Below, in pieces: positions 1 to 6,583 of a stretch of DNA of 7,378 nt. The notes beneath the pieces are model-generated. The model worked only from the letters and a program-made list of their open reading frames with translations, had not been told where the DNA came from and did no database searches. The position numbers and the translations under genes were made by a program. The stretch spans positions 1-7,378 of the forward strand of contig CALMMO010000297.1 of NCBI GenBank assembly GCA_937868455.1, written 5' to 3'. The stretch is from an uncultured Marmoricola sp. GTDB lineage: Bacteria > Actinomycetota > Actinomycetes > Propionibacteriales > Nocardioidaceae. Each line of letters starts with the position of its first letter. Position 1 is the first letter of the stretch.

Positions 1-1277
1 TCGATGTGTGGGTACATCGAGGTCATTGTGGCCTGCGTGGCTCGTGAGTCCTTTGCAAGATACAACCGACCGCCCACGCTCACGATCAGATCATCGAGCG
101 CGGCAAACAGTGGGATCAGACTCGATTGGGCGGGCATGTCTAGGGCCAACGTCCAACCCTCCATTGGGAAAGACAGGTAGCCCTCATTGCCAGGCCCGAA
201 ACGCTTAATCACCGCCAGGAAGGAAGGGTTACGTGCTCCCGCGATCATTTCCAGAGCGCGCACCAAGGCATCTTCTGCACCGTCTGGTACCACGAACTGG
301 TACTGCACCATTCCAGTCGAGCCATACATCCGGTTCCAGCCACCGACACCGTCGAGGGGATGAAAGAACGCCGAAATGCTCTGGATTTCGTTCTGGCGGT
401 GCACCGGCGCCTTGCGGTACCAGACCTCGTTAAACGCCGTAATAGTCGGCAGCGACACCAGCCCACGCGGCAACCACTGGGGTGCATTGATCAGCGGTCC
501 ACCTGGCGGGAGCCAGCGATTGCTCGCTGCCTTCGTTGTGAGTTCGCCGACCCGGGCGTGCTCACCGATCGTGAGCACCGAACGCCCTAACGCCGTACCG
601 CGAGCAAGAGTGTCAATCCAGGCCACTGAATACGTCGTGGTTGAGTCAGTCTCCAAGATACGAGCCATCACCTGCTCAACATCAGGCACACGGGAGGTGT
701 CCACACGCATCCATGCGGATTCAACCGGAATGACATCGAGAACAGCCGAGGTGATCACTCCGGTGAGGCCCATGCCTCCCACTGTCGCGTTGAACGCCTC
801 GGGGTCATCGGCTTTGGTGATTGTTCGCAGCGTCCCGGTGCCATCGACAAGGTCAAACGAGCGCACATGGTCACCGAAACTGCCCACGACATGGTGGTTC
901 TTGCCATGGATGTCACAGGCGATGGCCCCGCCCACACTGACGTATCTGGTGCCTGGGGTGACCGCGACAAAGCGTTCGTTGGCCAGCAAGTACCCCATCA
1001 GGTCGTGCAATGAGGTCGCCGCAGAAACCCGAACACCGCTGCGGTCGTCTAGCAACTGCGGTTTGTGGTCGAGCAATGAGAGAACCAGTCCGCCACCGTT
1101 TTGTGCGGCATCGCCGTAGGAGCGTCCCATGCCGCGCGCCAACACCCCGCGCTCATTGGCGCTCAGCAATGCCGAGGCAATCTGATCCTCGTCTACCCGC
1201 TGCGTCATGGAGTACGTCGCAGCAGTGCGGCCCCACCCCGTCAGTTTCTTCACAGAGATCGAAGCTTTATCCGACAC
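1..1277 (-). CDS. dprE1: Decaprenylphosphoryl-beta-D-ribose 2-epimerase, FAD oxidase subunit DprE1 (C-terminus cut by window edge)
   Basis: DprE1 oxidises decaprenylphosphoryl-ribose at C2 to the keto intermediate, which DprE2 reduces to decaprenylphosphoryl-arabinose, the arabinose donor for the cell wall. The reverse strand stays open for 425 codons up to the left edge. By comparison with the roughly 460-residue mycobacterial protein, about 30 residues are missing. Visible family signatures are LTGWGRT near the N-terminus, ARGMGRSYGDAAQNGGG in the FAD domain, GGAIACDIHGKNHH with His124, VWYRKAP, QYQFV, and RLYLAKDSR with Lys409, the counterpart of catalytic Lys418. The cysteine targeted by benzothiazinones (Cys387 in M. 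tuberculosis) aligns with Ala378. I chose the GTG at 1277 because GGGAG lies 6 nt upstream; a GTG at 1253 without a ribosome site is the alternative. It overlaps ubiA by 11 bp, suggesting translational coupling. A dprE2 gene would be expected beyond the left edge (inference). Confidence 0.95.
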   Translation of the reverse strand, partial: MSDKASISVKKLTGWGRTAATYSMTQRVDEDQIASALLSANERGVLARGMGRSYGDAAQNGGGLVLSLLDHKPQLLDDRSGVRVSAATSLHDLMGYLLANERFVAVTPGTRYVSVGGAIACDIHGKNHHVVGSFGDHVRSFDLVDGTGTLRTITKADDPEAFNATVGGMGLTGVITSAVLDVIPVESAWMRVDTSRVPDVEQVMARILETDSTTTYSVAWIDTLARGTALGRSVLTIGEHARVGELTTKAASNRWLPPGGPLINAPQWLPRGLVSLPTITAFNEVWYRKAPVHRQNEIQSISAFFHPLDGVGGWNRMYGSTGMVQYQFVVPDGAEDALVRALEMIAGARNPSFLAVIKRFGPGNEGYLSFPMEGWTLALDMPAQSSLIPLFAALDDLIVSVGGRLYLAKDSRATQATMTSMYPHI

Positions 1278-2136
1278 CGAGAACTCCCAGGCCCACCAAC
1301 ACGAACCACACCAAACCAATGACTTGCAGCGCTCGGTCGCCGTACACGATGTCTTCGGGCGCCGATGCCTTGCCAGCGTCGATATCAACGGCGTAGCGCA
1401 GCATGCCTAGCGTGAAGGCAGCAATAGATGCCGTGTGCCAGGGAATGACACTGTGCCTGGCTTGTTCGAAGGCCCACAGGCTGTAGGCCACCAAGGTGAC
1501 GGCTGCTGCGGCGCTCCATACAAACCGCAAGTAGGTGGCTGAGTAACGCACCAATGCCTTTCGTGTGCCAGCCTCGGAGCCGATGGTGTGAAGTTCGGAG
1601 TACCTCTTGCCCGAGACCATGAACAGCGCCCCAAACCCAGCAACGAGCAAGAACCATTCCGAAATCGGCAGATGAGCGGCCAAACCTCCAGCAACCGCTC
1701 GCAACAAGAACCCTGAGACAACAACAGCCAAGTCGATGACGGGCTCGTGCTTGAACCACTTGGCATAGCCGACTTGGAGAGCCAAGTAGATCGTCAACAA
1801 CACCACCAGCGCCCATCCAGTCGTCCACGCCAGCAGCAGCGAGGCTCCTGCGAGCACGGCCGCCGCCGCGATGGCAGCAGAAACCGAAAGGTGGCCAGCA
1901 GCGATCGGTCGAGTGCGCTTGGTCGGGTGCAAGCGGTCTGCCTCGACGTCGGCAGCATCATTGATGCAGTAGACCGCGGAGGCCATGAGACAAAAGGCAA
2001 CGAAAGCAATCGCCGTCGGGACCACCACGTCAGGTGCAAAAATCTTGCCCGCGGCCAATGGAGCGGCCACAACCAAAAGGTTCTTGATCCACTGCCATGG
2101 CCGCATCGTGGTGAGAACAGCCGTTGGGGTGCGCAC
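1267..2136 (-). CDS. ubiA: Decaprenyl-phosphate phosphoribosyltransferase (UbiA family, Rv3806c-like)
   Basis: This integral membrane enzyme transfers 5-phosphoribose from PRPP to decaprenyl phosphate, the committed step toward decaprenylphosphoryl-arabinose. The 289-residue product has MRPWQWIKNLLV near the N-terminus, the NDxxDxxxD metal and pyrophosphate motif at Asn59-Asp60-Asp63-Asp67, then HPTKRTRPIAAG (residues 70-81). Later come SEWFLLVAGFGALFMVSGKR (159-178), TYLRFVW and LRYAVDID. These all match the mycobacterial Rv3806c family closely, and about nine hydrophobic helices are apparent. The start is the GTG at 2136: an in-frame TAG lies 12 nt upstream, no Shine-Dalgarno sequence is seen, and TAGACT sits 6 nt before the GTG, so a leaderless mRNA is plausible. 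ATG at 2106 (codon 11) is the alternative start. The gene leads a likely two-gene unit with dprE1 and is divergent from the flippase gene. Confidence 0.95.
   Translation of the reverse strand: MRTPTAVLTTMRPWQWIKNLLVVAAPLAAGKIFAPDVVVPTAIAFVAFCLMASAVYCINDAADVEADRLHPTKRTRPIAAGHLSVSAAIAAAAVLAGASLLLAWTTGWALVVLLTIYLALQVGYAKWFKHEPVIDLAVVVSGFLLRAVAGGLAAHLPISEWFLLVAGFGALFMVSGKRYSELHTIGSEAGTRKALVRYSATYLRFVWSAAAAVTLVAYSLWAFEQARHSVIPWHTASIAAFTLGMLRYAVDIDAGKASAPEDIVYGDRALQVIGLVWFVLVGLGVLGVG
1284..1288 (-). promoter_or_regulatory. Ribosome binding site of dprE1 inside the ubiA 3' end
   Basis: The reverse strand reads GGGAG here, with 6 nt before the GTG at 1277. It lies within the last codons of ubiA and decides the dprE1 start over the GTG at 1253, which has no comparable site. 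Confidence 0.6.
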
Positions 2137-2142
2137 GCACGA

Positions 2143-2148
2143 AGTCTA
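2143..2148 (-). promoter_or_regulatory. Putative -10 element of ubiA (leaderless)
   Basis: The reverse strand reads TAGACT, fitting the actinobacterial TANNNT -10 pattern, with 6 nt to the GTG at 2136. That would place the transcript start on or beside the start codon. I see no good -35. It abuts the left arm of the inverted repeat at 2149-2157. Confidence 0.4.
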
Positions 2149-2181
2149 GGGTCGACATAGGCTTGACCCTTGTGTCGACCC
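2149..2181. repeat. Perfect 9-bp inverted repeat, candidate operator between ubiA and flippase gene
   Basis: The left arm GGGTCGACA (2149-2157) and right arm TGTCGACCC (2173-2181) are perfectly complementary, separated by 15 nt. Each arm also contains the palindrome GTCGAC, so the site is two GTCGAC units 23 bp apart. The left arm fills the space between the two proposed -10 hexamers, and the right arm begins at the second base of the proposed flippase GTG start. It could be a two-half-site operator for a dimeric regulator or an RNA hairpin; nothing here identifies the binder. Confidence 0.45.
2158..2163 (+). promoter_or_regulatory. Putative -10 element of the flippase gene
   Basis: TAGGCT fits TANNNT and lies 8 nt before the GTG at 2172, compatible with a leaderless or near-leaderless transcript. 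It is inside the loop of the inverted repeat, directly after its left arm. No convincing -35 is visible. Confidence 0.3.
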
Positions 2182-3446
2182 CAACCACGTCCGAGCCAGC
2201 GCACTCCAAACTGAGCGCACTAGCTTCCGGCGGCGCTGGTGTTGCGGTGGCCATGGGGGTCATGAATGTCGGCGCCTACGGCTTCACCCTGGTCTCCGCC
2301 AGGTTGCTAGGACCGCAGTCCTACGGCGCAGTTGCCAGCCTGATGGCCACCTTGTTGATCGTGATGGTGCTTCAACTTGGCATTCAGGCCACGGCCGCTC
2401 GACGCATAGCTGCAGATCCCGACCACACGGCCCAAATCGCTCACGGCATCCTCAAAGTCACCTATCGCGCAGCTTTCGCCTTCGGCATTGTGATGCTGCT
2501 GGCAGCTCCTTTGATCAATGCCCTCCTTCACCTGGAAAGCCTCAGCACGGCCGCGCTGGTGGCAGCAACGGCCGTGCCACTGACCATCACCGGCGGGCAA
2601 CTGGGCATTTTGCAGGGCGAACGTCGCTGGTCACCCGTGGCTTGGATGTACGTCGCCAGCGGTGTCCCGCGTCTGCTCTTCGGTGTCCTCCTGACAATGT
2701 GGCGGCCGACCGAGTTCATGGCCATGCTTGGCGTCTTCCTTGGGGCCTGCGTGCCGGTGCTCATCGGTTGGTTTGCCCTCAAAGATGAGCGTCCAGAAGG
2801 CGCGCTGAGCGCCGACCACGGTGCACGCAGCCTCCTCTCGGAGACTGTGCGCAATTCACAAACTTTGCTGGCATTCTTCGCGCTCATCAATGTCGACATT
2901 GTGGTGGCGCGCAACGTCTTGGATCTTCACGATGCTGGTCTCTATGCCGCGGGGCTGATCTTGGCTAAGGCCGTGCTGTTCTTGCCGCAGTTCGTGGTCG
3001 TCGTCTCTTTCCCAGCCATGTCGACAGCACGGGAGCGTCGGACCGCGTTGGCTAGGGGAATCGCCTTGGTCGCCGTACTCGGTGCAGAATGCGTGGGTGG
3101 CACCTTGGTGCTGCCACGCCTGGCATTGGCTTTCGCTGGCGGGCCGGCGTACTTGGAAATTGAGCCCTACATCTGGCTCTTTGCGTTGCTGGGCACCGCA
3201 ATGTCGATGCTGCAGTTGCTCGTCTATGCGGTGTTGGCCCGTCGCGGCAAGCGAAGCGCTTGGGCACTGTGGATGGCCTTTGTCATCGTCCTACTCGCGG
3301 GCCGATTGGCGACATCACCGCTGGAACTCTTGGTCACGGTCGTTGTGTGTGAAAGCTCCGTCCTGATGTTGCTGTTCGCGGTCAGTTTGTATCTGATCCG
3401 CAAGCCAGTGGTCGACGATGGGATTGATGCGCCGATCGGCGCCTAG
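2172..3446 (+). CDS. MOP-superfamily polysaccharide/oligosaccharide flippase (Wzx/MurJ-like), 12 TM
   Basis: The 424-residue protein is almost entirely hydrophobic, with about twelve membrane helices; the first covers roughly residues 20-41, followed by SARLLGPQSYG. The seventh and eighth helices carry INVDIVVARNVLDLHDAGLY and LAKAVLFLPQ, the segment typical of lipid-linked oligosaccharide exporters of the Wzx/MurJ superfamily. Proteins of this family flip undecaprenyl- or decaprenyl-linked sugars from the cytoplasmic to the outer leaflet; the substrate cannot be read from sequence. Its divergent position beside ubiA-dprE1 suggests a wall-glycan substrate (inference). The start is uncertain: GTG at 2172 fits the -10 spacing and gives a short hydrophilic N-terminus. 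The open frame continues upstream through TTG at 2163 to TTG at 2124, which would overlap ubiA; ATG at 2253 would cut into helix 1. Its TAG stop overlaps the polA stop. Confidence 0.8.
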   Translation: MSTPTTSEPAHSKLSALASGGAGVAVAMGVMNVGAYGFTLVSARLLGPQSYGAVASLMATLLIVMVLQLGIQATAARRIAADPDHTAQIAHGILKVTYRAAFAFGIVMLLAAPLINALLHLESLSTAALVAATAVPLTITGGQLGILQGERRWSPVAWMYVASGVPRLLFGVLLTMWRPTEFMAMLGVFLGACVPVLIGWFALKDERPEGALSADHGARSLLSETVRNSQTLLAFFALINVDIVVARNVLDLHDAGLYAAGLILAKAVLFLPQFVVVVSFPAMSTARERRTALARGIALVAVLGAECVGGTLVLPRLALAFAGGPAYLEIEPYIWLFALLGTAMSMLQLLVYAVLARRGKRSAWALWMAFVIVLLAGRLATSPLELLVTVVVCESSVLMLLFAVSLYLIRKPVVDDGIDAPIGA

Positions 3447-6121
3447 TGCGCCGCCTCGTGCCAACTGCGGCCCACCCCGACCGAAACGTCAAGGGGCACC
3501 GTGAGATTGGCCGCCGCACCCATCTGATCACGAAGCAACCGCTGCAAGACTTCGCCCTCACCTGCCGCCTGCTCGAGCACCAATTCGTCATGGACCTGCA
3601 GCAACAGACGACTCTGCAGCCCGGCTTCTCGCAGCGCCTGATCAACCTTAAGCATGGCGACCTTGATGATGTCGGCCGCCGAACCTTGGATAGGGGCGTT
3701 GAGCGCCATGCGCTCGGCCATCTCCCTGCGTTGCCTGTTGTCGCTAGTCAGATCAGGAAGGTACCTTCGCCGGCCCAAGATCGTCTCTGTGAATCCGGTA
3801 TGCCGCGCCCCATCGACGATGCCGCCTAGGTAGGTGCGCACTGCACCGAAGGTCTCGAAGTACTCATCCATGAGACCGCGCGCCTCACTCGTGGAAATCT
3901 TGAGTTGCTGTGACAAACCAAAGGCAGACAAGCCATAAGCCAGGCCATAGTTCATTGCCTTGATCTTGGCCCGCATCTCTTGAGTCACATCATCAGGTGC
4001 CACATCGAAGACCCGGCTGGCAGTGACAGTGTGGAAATCCATGCCCGAACCAAACGCCTCAATCAGGGCAGCATCTTCGGAGAGGTGGGCCATGATTCGC
4101 ATCTCGATTTGGCTGTAGTCGACGGTGACCAGGGATTCATAGCCCGCACCGACCACAAACGCCTCACGGATGCGACGGCCTTCCTCCGTGCGCACCGGAA
4201 TGTTTTGAAGGTTCGGGTCAGTGGATGAGAGCCGGCCCGTTGCCGCGATCAGTTGGTTGAAAGTGGTGTGGATGCGACCGTCAGAGGCGACCGTCTTGAG
4301 CAGTCCTTCAACGGTTTGGCGCAAACGAGTCACATCACGGTGGCGCAGCAGGTGCTGCAAGAAGGGGTGCTCAGTCTTCTCAAAGAGTCCCTGCAAGGCA
4401 TCTGCGTCAGTGGTGTAGCCAGTCTTGGTGCGCTTGGTTTTGGGCATGCCCAACTCATCAAAGAGCACGACCTGTAACTGTTTAGGCGATCCCAAGTTGA
4501 TCTGCTTGCCAATCACTTCGTAGGCGTCGGCTGCGGCGGCACGAACGTGATCGCCGAACTCGCCCTCCAGTCTCTCCAGCAAGTCGACATCGACCGCGAT
4601 GCCGGTCTGCTCCATGGCGACTAAGACTTCGACTAGCGGCAACTCGACATCGCTGAGCAAGGTGGTGCCGCCACGGTCGGTGAGTTCGATGTCGAGGGCC
4701 TCAGCGAGGTCGACCACAGCGCGTGCCGCGAGCATGGCTGGTTCGGTCTCGTCTTGGTCGTCAAGACCAAGCATGAGTTGCTCTTCGACCGCTCCCCCAC
4801 CTTGCTTGAGTTCGCGTTTGAGGTAGCGCACCGTGAGGTCTGCAAGGTCGTAGGAGCGTTGGTCGGGGCGGGCAAGGTACGCCGAAAGTGCGGTGTCTCG
4901 CTCCAGTCCTTCGAGGGTCCAGCCACGAGCCCCCAGAGCCAGCAGAGGTCCGTTGGCATCATGAAGGACCTTCGGCACCCCCGGGTCGGCAAGCCAACCA
5001 GCCAAAAAGCCATCAGCGTCGGCGTCGAGCTGGTTGGGATCGATCCAAGCGGCCACCCCACCGGTCGTGGCAAACGCCAGACCAGTGACCTCGCCGGTGC
5101 CAAAGCGCCACGAACCCGCGACATGCAGGCCCACCCGAGCACCGTCGCTGGCGTGCTCCGTGAGCCAGGGTGCGAGTTCGGCGCCCGTGAGCACCGAGGC
5201 GTTGAGTTCGAACCCGCTGTCGTCTAGTTCCTCCTCAGACTCCAAGGTCTCAAACAAGCGCTCGCGGAGCACGCGGAACTCAAGAGAGTCGAACAACGTG
5301 TGCACCTGCTGGCGATCCCACGGGCGAAGGCCCAGATCAGCGGGCGCAAAGGTCAAACTCAGGTCGGTCACCAGCGCATTGAGCCGCCGGTTACGGATCA
5401 CATCGCCCAAGTGTTCGCGCAGTGACTCCCCTGCCTTGCCGGGGATGCTGTCGGCTTGGTCGACGATGTTGTCGAGGCCGTCATAGCTGGCAATCCACTT
5501 CGCTGCCGTCTTGGGTCCAACACCGGGCACCCCAGGCAAGTTGTCGCTGGTCTCTCCCACCAGAGCTGCCAACTCCGGGTAGCGGGCTGGGGTGACGCCA
5601 TAGCGCTCCACCACCGCAGCCGGATCAATGCGCTTCATCTCCGAAACGCCCCGCATGGGGTAAATCACCGTCGTGCGGTCGTTGACCAACTGGAACGAGT
5701 CGCGATCGCCTGTGCAGATCAGGATGTCAAAATCGCCATCCATCGCCTGTGTCGCCAGCGTGGCGATGATGTCGTCAGCCTCGAAGCCGTCCTTCTCCAA
5801 GAACGGGATGTTGAGGGCATCGAGGACCTCCTTGATCAAGGCGACCTGACCGCTGAACTCCTCTGGGGACTTCGAGCGGTTGGCCTTGTAGCCGTCGTAC
5901 TGCTCAGACCGGAAGGTCTGTCTGCTCACATCGAAAGCCACACCAAGGTGCGTGGGCTGCTCATCGCGCAAGACGTTGATCAACATCGCCGTGAACCCGT
6001 AGACAGCGTTGGTGTGTTGGCCGGTGCTGGTGGAGAAGTTCTCCACTGGCAAGGCAAAGAAGGCGCGGTAAGCCAAGGAGTGGCCGTCAAGGAGCAAGAG
6101 TCGGGGCTTGGTGGCTGGCAC
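3443..6121 (-). CDS. polA: DNA polymerase I (5' nuclease, inactive 3'-5' exonuclease, polymerase)
   Basis: Pol I fills gaps and removes RNA primers during Okazaki-fragment maturation and repair. The 892-residue product is full length (mycobacterial PolA is about 900). Residues 1-300 form the 5' nuclease: LLLLDGHSLAYRAFF, FEADD (113-117), CTGDRDSF (137-143) and DNLPGVPGVGPKTA (193-206). Residues 310-500 have the exonuclease fold but lack the DxE pair and the later aspartates, so proofreading should be absent. The polymerase domain has motif A DYSQIEMR (668-675), motif B RAKIKAMNYGLAYG (717-730) with Lys721 and Tyr725, and motif C QVHDELV (842-848). The GTG start at 6121 is forced by an in-frame TAA 12 nt upstream; no Shine-Dalgarno sequence is visible, but TAAAGT sits 6 nt before it. 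The gene converges on the flippase gene with a 4-bp overlap. Confidence 0.98.
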   Translation of the reverse strand: MPATKPRLLLLDGHSLAYRAFFALPVENFSTSTGQHTNAVYGFTAMLINVLRDEQPTHLGVAFDVSRQTFRSEQYDGYKANRSKSPEEFSGQVALIKEVLDALNIPFLEKDGFEADDIIATLATQAMDGDFDILICTGDRDSFQLVNDRTTVIYPMRGVSEMKRIDPAAVVERYGVTPARYPELAALVGETSDNLPGVPGVGPKTAAKWIASYDGLDNIVDQADSIPGKAGESLREHLGDVIRNRRLNALVTDLSLTFAPADLGLRPWDRQQVHTLFDSLEFRVLRERLFETLESEEELDDSGFELNASVLTGAELAPWLTEHASDGARVGLHVAGSWRFGTGEVTGLAFATTGGVAAWIDPNQLDADADGFLAGWLADPGVPKVLHDANGPLLALGARGWTLEGLERDTALSAYLARPDQRSYDLADLTVRYLKRELKQGGGAVEEQLMLGLDDQDETEPAMLAARAVVDLAEALDIELTDRGGTTLLSDVELPLVEVLVAMEQTGIAVDVDLLERLEGEFGDHVRAAAADAYEVIGKQINLGSPKQLQVVLFDELGMPKTKRTKTGYTTDADALQGLFEKTEHPFLQHLLRHRDVTRLRQTVEGLLKTVASDGRIHTTFNQLIAATGRLSSTDPNLQNIPVRTEEGRRIREAFVVGAGYESLVTVDYSQIEMRIMAHLSEDAALIEAFGSGMDFHTVTASRVFDVAPDDVTQEMRAKIKAMNYGLAYGLSAFGLSQQLKISTSEARGLMDEYFETFGAVRTYLGGIVDGARHTGFTETILGRRRYLPDLTSDNRQRREMAERMALNAPIQGSAADIIKVAMLKVDQALREAGLQSRLLLQVHDELVLEQAAGEGEVLQRLLRDQMGAAANLTVPLDVSVGVGRSWHEAAH

Positions 6122-6127
6122 CCTGCG

Positions 6128-6133
6128 ACTTTA
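6128..6133 (-). promoter_or_regulatory. Putative -10 element of polA (leaderless)
   Basis: The reverse strand reads TAAAGT, a good TANNNT match, 6 nt before the only possible polA start, the GTG at 6121. The TAA inside it is also the in-frame stop that rules out earlier starts. No clear -35 is seen. Confidence 0.45.
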
Positions 6134-6151
6134 GTGGCTCACACCGACAGG

Positions 6152-6157
6152 CATCAT
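6152..6157 (+). promoter_or_regulatory. Weak candidate -10 of the thioesterase gene
   Basis: CATCAT matches TATAAT at four of six positions and lies 6 nt before the ATG at 6164. The call is weak: the alternative is a short AGG ribosome site at 6149-6151 serving the in-frame GTG at 6158. Confidence 0.2.
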
Positions 6158-6163
6158 GTGCCT

Positions 6164-6583
6164 ATGGACCCAGCTGAAGAGTTTCTAGCCCAACTACCCA
6201 CTGGGCTCAGTGCCTTGGACGAAAAGCTGGGCGTGAAGTTTCTCGAGGTTTCATCTCAGCGCATCGTCGCGACTATGCCTGTCGAGGGAAACACGCAGCC
6301 CTACGGATTGCTCCACGGCGGCGCATCCTTGGTGCTAGCCGAGACGTTGGGTTCGGTCGGTGCAGGGCTTCATGGCTACCCCGAGAAGTTCGCTGTGGGA
6401 GTCGACATCAATGCCACGCATCACCGCTCTGGTCGTGCAGGACTGGTCACCGGTGTTGCGACCCCACTTCACTTGGGGCGTACGTCGGCGTGCTTCGAAG
6501 TCGTCATCAGCGATGAAGATGACAAGCGACTCTGCACTGCCCGCATCACCTGCGCACTCGTGCCGAGGGATCGGCTCGCCTAG
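6164..6583 (+). CDS. Hotdog-fold acyl-CoA thioesterase, YdiI/MenI-like (PaaI superfamily)
   Basis: The 139-residue protein matches the length and motifs of the single-domain hotdog thioesterases. QPYGLLHGGASLVLAETLGS (45-64) holds Gln45, the His51-Gly-Gly turn and Glu60, aligning with Gln48, His54 and catalytic Glu63 of E. coli YdiI. INATHHRS and TPLHLGRT also match YdiI. YdiI hydrolyses 1,4-dihydroxy-2-naphthoyl-CoA in menaquinone synthesis, so that is a reasonable but unproven substrate; other aryl- or acyl-CoAs are possible. ATG at 6164 was chosen; an in-frame GTG at 6158, 6 nt after an AGG, would add two residues. The frame is open far upstream, but only as antisense of polA. The gene is divergent from polA across about 42 bp and its TAG stop shares the CTAG with pdtaR. 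No menaquinone gene lies beside it here. Confidence 0.88.
   Translation: MDPAEEFLAQLPTGLSALDEKLGVKFLEVSSQRIVATMPVEGNTQPYGLLHGGASLVLAETLGSVGAGLHGYPEKFAVGVDINATHHRSGRAGLVTGVATPLHLGRTSACFEVVISDEDDKRLCTARITCALVPRDRLA

Noticed and set aside
376..1119. Long plus-strand open frame of 247 codons opposite dprE1
   Set aside because: It is the antisense shadow of a well conserved gene; the translation resembles no family and is rich in Ser, Arg, Thr and Pro, as expected of a high-GC antisense frame.
1207..1410. Small plus-strand frames over the dprE1/ubiA junction
   Set aside because: They overlap two confidently identified minus-strand genes and have no ribosome site or recognisable similarity.
2124..2171. 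TTG start at 2124 for the flippase gene
   Set aside because: It would run back into the ubiA coding region and across both proposed promoters, and adds a 16-residue stretch with no family similarity. GTG at 2172 is a better start, though TTG at 2163 remains possible.
3440..3450. Bidirectional terminator between the flippase gene and polA
   Set aside because: The genes overlap and no GC-rich hairpin with a T-run is present at either side of the junction.
5456..6163. Upstream extension of the thioesterase frame to 375 codons
   Set aside because: The extra part lies antisense to polA and shows no domain; the hotdog domain is complete from 6164 and matches the family length.
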